DNA of 16,544 bases. It comes from an uncultured Simplicispira sp. GTDB lineage: Bacteria > Pseudomonadota > Gammaproteobacteria > Burkholderiales > Burkholderiaceae_C. The translations under genes were made by a program, and so were the position numbers. The notes under the pieces are model-generated. The model was not told where the DNA came from. It searched no databases and saw only the letters and a program-made list of their open reading frames with translations. The DNA is taken from the NCBI GenBank assembly GCA_903882725.1, contig CAIRYF010000218.1, positions 1 to 16,544 on the forward strand, in the 5' to 3' direction. This document shows, one piece after another, positions 12,654 through 16,544 of the stretch (its first letter is position 1; every line of letters begins with the position of its first letter).

Positions 12654-14174
12654 ATGTCCCTTGCCGATCGCGTCTTGTACCCCGCCCTTCTTGAGCGCGT
12701 CATGTCGGCCGACGAAGCCGCCGCTTTGATTCCTGCCGGTGCCAATGTCGGCATGAGCGGCTTTACTGGCGCGGGTTACCCCAAAGCGGTGCCGCTGGCG
12801 CTGGCGCGGCGCATTGAGCAGCAACACGCTGCAGGCAAGCCGTTCAAGATTGGTCTGTGGACGGGCGCATCTACGGCACCTGAGCTGGACGGCGCGCTGG
12901 CCAAAGTCGGCGGCATTGATATGCGGATGCCCTACCAGTCCGACCCGGCGTGCCGCGAGCGCATCAACGCGGGCACCATGCAGTACATGGACATCCACTT
13001 GTCGCACATGGCGCAGTTTGTCTGGTTTGGCTTTTTGGGTCATTTGGATGTGGCGCTGATCGAAGTGGCTGGCGTGTTGCCCGACGGGCGTTTAATTCCG
13101 TCGTCGTCGATTGGCAACAACAAAACTTGGCTAGAGCAGGCCGACAAAATCATTCTGGAAGTCAACGATCTGCAAAGTTTGGCGCTGGAGGGGATGCACG
13201 ACATCTACTACGGCACCGACCTCCCGCCGCACCGCAAGCCGATTCCACTGACCAAGCCCAACGAGCGCATTGGCGAGCCGTATTTGCGTTGTGACATGAG
13301 CAAAGTGATTGCCGTCGTCCACACCAGCCAGTGCGACCGCAACTCGCGCTTTGCCGCGCCGGACGCCATCTCGGGCCAGATTGCCGGACACATCATTGAA
13401 TTTTTGCAGCACGAAGTGAAGCTGGGCCGCCTGCCGGCCAATCTGCTGCCGCTGCAATCGGGCGTGGGCAACATTGCCAACGCGGTGCTGGACGGCCTGA
13501 ACAAAGGCCCGTTTGAGAATCTGAGCGCCTTCACCGAAGTGCTGCAAGACGGGATGCTGGAGATGCTGCGCAGCGGCAAGCTGTCCAGCGCCTCGGCCAC
13601 GGCGTTGTCGCTCAGTCCACAAGCGCTGGAAGAATTTACCCGCAACATCGACTTTTACCGCCAGCGCATCGTGCTGCGCCCGCAAGAAATCAGCAACCAC
13701 CCCGAGCTGATTCGCCGCTTGGGCGTGATTGCCATGAACGCCATGATCGAGGCCGACATCTACGGCAACGTCAACTCGACGCACATCATGGGCACCAGCA
13801 TCATGAACGGCATTGGCGGCTCGGGCGACTTTGCGCGCAATGGCTATTTGTCGTTTTTTATGACGCCCTCAGTGGCCAAGGGCGGGGCCATTTCGTGCAT
13901 TGTGCCGATGGTCTCGCACGTCGATCACACCGAGCACGATGTGCAAATCATCGTCACTGAGCAGGGCTTGGCCGACCTGCGCGGCCACTCGCCAACGCAG
14001 CGCGCCAAGCTGATCATTGACAACTGCGCGCACCCGGATTTTCGGCCGATGCTGCGCGACTACTTGGCCCGCGCCGAGGCTGGCCCCGGCGGCAAACACA
14101 CGCCGCATCTGCTCAACGAGGCACTGAGCTGGCACCAGCGCTTTGTCGAGACCGGCACCATGCGCACCGCCTGA
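12654..14174 (+). CDS. Acetyl-CoA hydrolase / succinyl-CoA:acetate CoA-transferase family protein
   Basis: 506 residues, the length of AarC/Cat1-type class I CoA-transferases (AarC is 505). These enzymes move CoA between succinyl-CoA and acetate, or hydrolyse acetyl-CoA, in the cytoplasm. The nucleophilic glutamate is visible as Glu295 in FTEVLQDG, one residue off AarC Glu294. QSGVGNIANAV is the conserved loop before it, and GGSGDFARNGYLS with TEQGLADLRG are C-terminal family signatures. The start is supported by GGAG at 12643-12646 (7 nt). It stands alone, after a palindrome and a tandem repeat and before a convergent gene. True transferase versus hydrolase activity cannot be separated by sequence. 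Confidence 0.93.
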   Translation: MSLADRVLYPALLERVMSADEAAALIPAGANVGMSGFTGAGYPKAVPLALARRIEQQHAAGKPFKIGLWTGASTAPELDGALAKVGGIDMRMPYQSDPACRERINAGTMQYMDIHLSHMAQFVWFGFLGHLDVALIEVAGVLPDGRLIPSSSIGNNKTWLEQADKIILEVNDLQSLALEGMHDIYYGTDLPPHRKPIPLTKPNERIGEPYLRCDMSKVIAVVHTSQCDRNSRFAAPDAISGQIAGHIIEFLQHEVKLGRLPANLLPLQSGVGNIANAVLDGLNKGPFENLSAFTEVLQDGMLEMLRSGKLSSASATALSLSPQALEEFTRNIDFYRQRIVLRPQEISNHPELIRRLGVIAMNAMIEADIYGNVNSTHIMGTSIMNGIGGSGDFARNGYLSFFMTPSVAKGGAISCIVPMVSHVDHTEHDVQIIVTEQGLADLRGHSPTQRAKLIIDNCAHPDFRPMLRDYLARAEAGPGGKHTPHLLNEALSWHQRFVETGTMRTA

Positions 14175-14182
14175 GTTGCAGC

Positions 14183-14201
14183 GCCGCGCCGCAAGCGCGG
14201 C
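14183..14201. terminator. GC-rich hairpin between convergent genes
   Basis: GCCGCGC (14183-14189), loop CGCAA, GCGCGGC (14195-14201) sits in the 28-bp gap between the CoA-transferase stop and the stop of the convergent binding-protein gene. No T-run follows, so it is a weak or factor-assisted terminator candidate acting on both strands. Confidence 0.4.
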
Positions 14202-14202
14202 T

Positions 14203-15357
14203 CTAGCCGATAAAGCGCCCCGTACTGCCCAGCACGCCCAAGTCAATAAAGCGCGAGCCGACATAGGGCGGCGGGCCGCTGTAGTCGACGACAAAATCGC
14301 CCAAATTCCATTTGCGGATACCGGCCAGCGCGCTGCGCAATTTGTCTTGCGTCACAGCGGGGCCAGCGCGCTCTAAGCCTTCGGCCAGCACGCGCATATT
14401 GATGTAGGCGTCCAAGCTGCCGGGGCTAAAGTCTTGCTGGCCGACCGAGCGCATCGCCGCCTGGTAGTCACGCACCACGCCGGTCTTGGTGTTAAACGGA
14501 TTGGGCACGATCAGCGACAAGGCCATGCCGCTGACGGCCTCGCCCAATTGCTTGGGCGCGTCGCCCATTAGCGTCGAGCTGATACCGGTCAGCAAGATGC
14601 CGGGCAGCTTTTTTTTCAGGCCACGCACCAAACCCACCGACGCCGAGCCCGCCGTGGCCAGCAACACTGCAGCCGGGCGTGCCGCCGTTACTTTGGTCAG
14701 CACCTCGGGCAAATTACTGCTGTCGGTGGCCAAAGCGGCTTGCACTGTCAAGGTGATGCCGTTTTTGTCCAACTCATGGATGGCGTCTTCGAGCATCTCG
14801 CTGCCATACAGGTTGTCCAGGTACACCACGCCAATGCTTTTAAGGTTCATGCCGACCAAGCGCTGCATCAGGCTATGCACTTCGGCGGTGTAGCTGGCGC
14901 GCACGTGGAACACGCTGCGCGCGCCCTTGCGCAGCGACGAGGCTCCAGTCACCGGCCCCACGTGAACCATGCCAACCTCTTCGGTCAGCGGCAAGATAGC
15001 CTTGTTATTGGCCGTGCCAACACACGACAGCAAGGCAAAGGTGTTGCCTTGGGCCAGCATTTGTTTGACGTTCTCCACCGTGCGCTCGGGGTTGTACATA
15101 TCGTCCATGATGTTCAACTGCAGCGTGCGCCCATGGATGCCGCCGCGCAGATTGATCTGCGCCAGCGCCGCGCCTGCGCCTTGGCGAATATCCTCACCAA
15201 ACGCAGCCAGCGGGCCAGTGACGTCGGCCGAACAACCAATGGCAATGCTTTTAGCGCTTAACCCTGCCTCTTGGGCATGGGCGCTGCGCACCAACACCGG
15301 GGCTGCCGTCAGCGCTACGGCACTGGAGAGCAGAGAGACAAACTGACGACGTTGCAT
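14203..15357 (-). CDS. Branched-chain-amino-acid-type ABC transporter substrate-binding protein (LivK-like)
   Basis: A 384-residue periplasmic binding protein of the type 1 fold (Peripla_BP_6). Residues 1-28 are a signal peptide, MQRRQFVSLLSSAV... ending AHA, with a twin-Arg start that could suit Tat or Sec. The mature part begins SIAIGCSADVTGPLAAFGEDIRQG, the classic first strand and ligand loop, followed by LNIMDDMYNPERTVENVKQML and a hinge region GVVYLDNLYGSEM. No permease or ATPase genes adjoin, so it is an orphan binding protein, common in Burkholderiales. The ligand is unknown (amino acid, amide or aromatic acid are options). GGGGGAT about 8 nt before ATG 15357 acts as the ribosome site; the longer frame to 15513 is rejected. 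Confidence 0.88.
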   Translation of the reverse strand: MQRRQFVSLLSSAVALTAAPVLVRSAHAQEAGLSAKSIAIGCSADVTGPLAAFGEDIRQGAGAALAQINLRGGIHGRTLQLNIMDDMYNPERTVENVKQMLAQGNTFALLSCVGTANNKAILPLTEEVGMVHVGPVTGASSLRKGARSVFHVRASYTAEVHSLMQRLVGMNLKSIGVVYLDNLYGSEMLEDAIHELDKNGITLTVQAALATDSSNLPEVLTKVTAARPAAVLLATAGSASVGLVRGLKKKLPGILLTGISSTLMGDAPKQLGEAVSGMALSLIVPNPFNTKTGVVRDYQAAMRSVGQQDFSPGSLDAYINMRVLAEGLERAGPAVTQDKLRSALAGIRKWNLGDFVVDYSGPPPYVGSRFIDLGVLGSTGRFIG

Positions 15358-15553
15358 ATAAAAATCCCCCAGTAAAAACAGGCCAAGCAGCCCTAAACCC
15401 CCCGAATTGGGGCACGAGACTTCTGCTGCGCACACAAACACCAAGCGCTGGGCACAAGGCCATAGGCCCGCAATCTTAAGCCTGCGCCATCGCCGCACCT
15501 TGGCAGCGCGCACTACAGTGTCGGCTTGTCAATTTTGCTTTCGAGGACACACC

Positions 15554-15976
15554 ATGTCGATTTGGATCAAACCCATTTCTCTGCCTCTGCTCAACCAGCT
15601 CAACGCGCAGACGGCGGCGGCGCATTTGGGCATTGAAATCACCGAAATCGGCGACGATTTTTTGCGTGGCCGCGTGCCCGTGGACGAGCGCACCCGCCAG
15701 CCGTTTGGCATTTTGCATGGTGGCGTCAGCGTGGTGCTGGCCGAAACGCTGGGCTCCATTGGCGCTTTTTACGCCTGCCCCGAAGGCCAGCACGGCGTGG
15801 GCCTGGACATCAACGCCAACCACCTGCGCGCCTGCGCCAGCGGCTGGGTGAGCGGCACCGCCCGCGCCGTGCATCTGGGCCGCACCACGCAGGTCTGGCA
15901 AATAGACATGATCAACGACGCTGGACAGCCAACCTGCATCTCGCGCTTGACGATGGCGATTTTGACCACGCGCTGA
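15554..15976 (+). CDS. Hotdog-fold acyl-CoA thioesterase (PaaI/YdiI-like)
   Basis: A 140-residue hotdog thioesterase, the length of E. coli YdiI/MenI (136). It hydrolyses an acyl- or aroyl-CoA in the cytoplasm. Active-site residues match YdiI with an offset of one: Gln49 (TRQPFG), His55 (ILHGGVS) and Glu64 (VLAETLGS). GLDINANHLRA (83-93) is the conserved CoA-side strand. The substrate is open: YdiI acts on DHNA-CoA, but most Comamonadaceae use ubiquinone, so a general or phenylacetyl/benzoyl-CoA role is as likely. GAGGA at 15543-15547 supports ATG 15554. The 196-bp region upstream (15358-15553) is shared with the divergent binding-protein gene and contains TACAGT (15514-15519) as a possible -10, but no clear operator. 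Confidence 0.9.
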   Translation: MSIWIKPISLPLLNQLNAQTAAAHLGIEITEIGDDFLRGRVPVDERTRQPFGILHGGVSVVLAETLGSIGAFYACPEGQHGVGLDINANHLRACASGWVSGTARAVHLGRTTQVWQIDMINDAGQPTCISRLTMAILTTR

Positions 15977-16027
15977 AGGATATTTGCCGCTCTAGGCTAT
16001 CCCCCCCGCTACACGCTGGACGCACTC

Positions 16028-16054
16028 TGGACAACCCCCGGCTATTCCTACAAT
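16028..16054 (+). promoter_or_regulatory. Candidate promoter for metH
   Basis: TGGACA (16028-16033), a short 15-bp spacer and TACAAT (16049-16054). The ATG is only 6 nt further on and no Shine-Dalgarno exists, suggesting a leaderless mRNA. No cobalamin or SAM riboswitch can fit in the 84-bp gap. Confidence 0.4.
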
Positions 16055-16060
16055 CGCCCC

Positions 16061-16544
16061 ATGCAAACCCAAACCCTCCACTACACCCGCGCCGCTGCTC
16101 TTCCTGCCATTTTGGCCCAACGCATTGCCATTTTGGACGGCGCTATGGGCACCATGATCCAGCGCTTCAAGCTGGGCGAGGCGCAGTACCGGGGCGAGGG
16201 CTACAGCGGCCTGGGCGCGGCGGGCGATCGCTTTAAAAACTTTCCCCGCGACGTCAAAGGCAATAACGAACTGCTCTCAATTACGCGCCCCGACGTCATC
16301 CGCGACATCCACGAAGGCTACTTGGCCGCCGGTGCCGACCTGATCGAGACCAACACCTTTGGCGCCACCACCGTGGCGCAAGAAGATTACAAAATGGCCG
16401 ATTTGGCGCGCGAGATGAACCTGCGCTCGGCGCAACTGGCGCGCGCGGCCTGCGACAAATTCAGCACACCCGACAAGCCACGCTTTGTCGCTGGTGCCTT
16501 GGGCCCAACGCCCAAAACCGCCAGCATCAGCCCCGACGTCAACG
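16061..16544 (+). CDS. metH: Methionine synthase MetH, N-terminal homocysteine-binding domain (cut by window end)
   Basis: 161 codons are visible, open to the right edge. Cobalamin-dependent methionine synthase transfers the methyl group of 5-methyltetrahydrofolate to homocysteine. The visible part is the start of the homocysteine methyltransferase barrel: [14 protein letters not shown] (21-34), [35 protein letters not shown] and [19 protein letters not shown], all strong MetH signatures. The zinc-binding cysteines lie beyond the window. In many Burkholderiales metH is split into two genes, the first carrying only this domain; the window cannot show which form applies. It is 84 bp after the thioesterase gene. 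Confidence 0.95.
   Translation, partial: MQTQTLHYTRAAALPAILAQRIAILDGAMGTMIQRFKLGEAQYRGEGYSGLGAAGDRFKNFPRDVKGNNELLSITRPDVIRDIHEGYLAAGADLIETNTFGATTVAQEDYKMADLAREMNLRSAQLARAACDKFSTPDKPRFVAGALGPTPKTASISPDVN

Noticed and set aside
15402..15414. CCCC-GAATT-GGGG as an operator between the binding-protein and thioesterase genes
   Set aside because: Only four base pairs of G/C, easily expected by chance in this composition.
15977..16060. Cobalamin or SAM riboswitch before metH
   Set aside because: Only 84 bp are available, with no B12-box or conserved stems, and the promoter candidate lies at its end.

Overview
The window looks like chromosomal DNA from a betaproteobacterium of the order Burkholderiales, most likely family Comamonadaceae (Rhodoferax/Polaromonas/Acidovorax type). 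I base this on GC-rich coding sequence, the protein flavour, and three copies of a small dispersed element (core TAGCCC...GCTA followed by AGCTAT) that I recognise from Comamonadaceae intergenic regions. Genus is not resolved. All calls come from reading the sequence; no database was searched.

Left part (1-5100). The window opens inside the 3' end of an IS200/IS605-type tnpB gene, with the right-end hairpin and presumed omega-RNA tail. On the + strand follow a PHB-depolymerase-family esterase, a YiiM-like MOSC protein translationally coupled to a class I methyltransferase, an NlpC/P60 lipoprotein and a class I DAHP synthase (aroG type). The last converges on a minus-strand operon with overlapping stop codons.

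Sulfur/selenium operon (4742-6669, minus). yedE (membrane transporter-like) - yedF (TusA-like) - a DsrE-like protein. This is a thiol/selenium relay module in which the TusA and DsrE parts are separate genes. Both spacers are made of different 10-bp tandem repeats that begin at the preceding stop codon.

Middle (6799-8162, minus). A VOC-family protein and a methyltransferase form a small operon. Upstream of them lies a 356-bp non-coding stretch with a nested palindromic repeat complex.

Cell-division operon (8163-11072, minus). minC-minD-minE is followed by a secreted M14 zinc carboxypeptidase that overlaps the end of minE. A 15-bp tandem duplication sits exactly at that overlap. The divergent intergenic region upstream of minC carries three 12-bp tandem repeats and a hairpin.

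Right part (11215-16544). An NCS2 nucleobase permease (+), a perfect 26-bp palindrome, an acetyl-CoA hydrolase/CoA-transferase (+), a convergent branched-chain-amino-acid-type periplasmic binding protein (-), a hotdog thioesterase (+) and the 5' part of metH (+), cut by the window end.

No clear novel multi-gene system is evident. The most unusual features are the repeat architecture (short tandem repeats at gene boundaries and a nested palindrome complex), the tnpB/omega-RNA end with a readable guide, and the min operon-peptidase junction.
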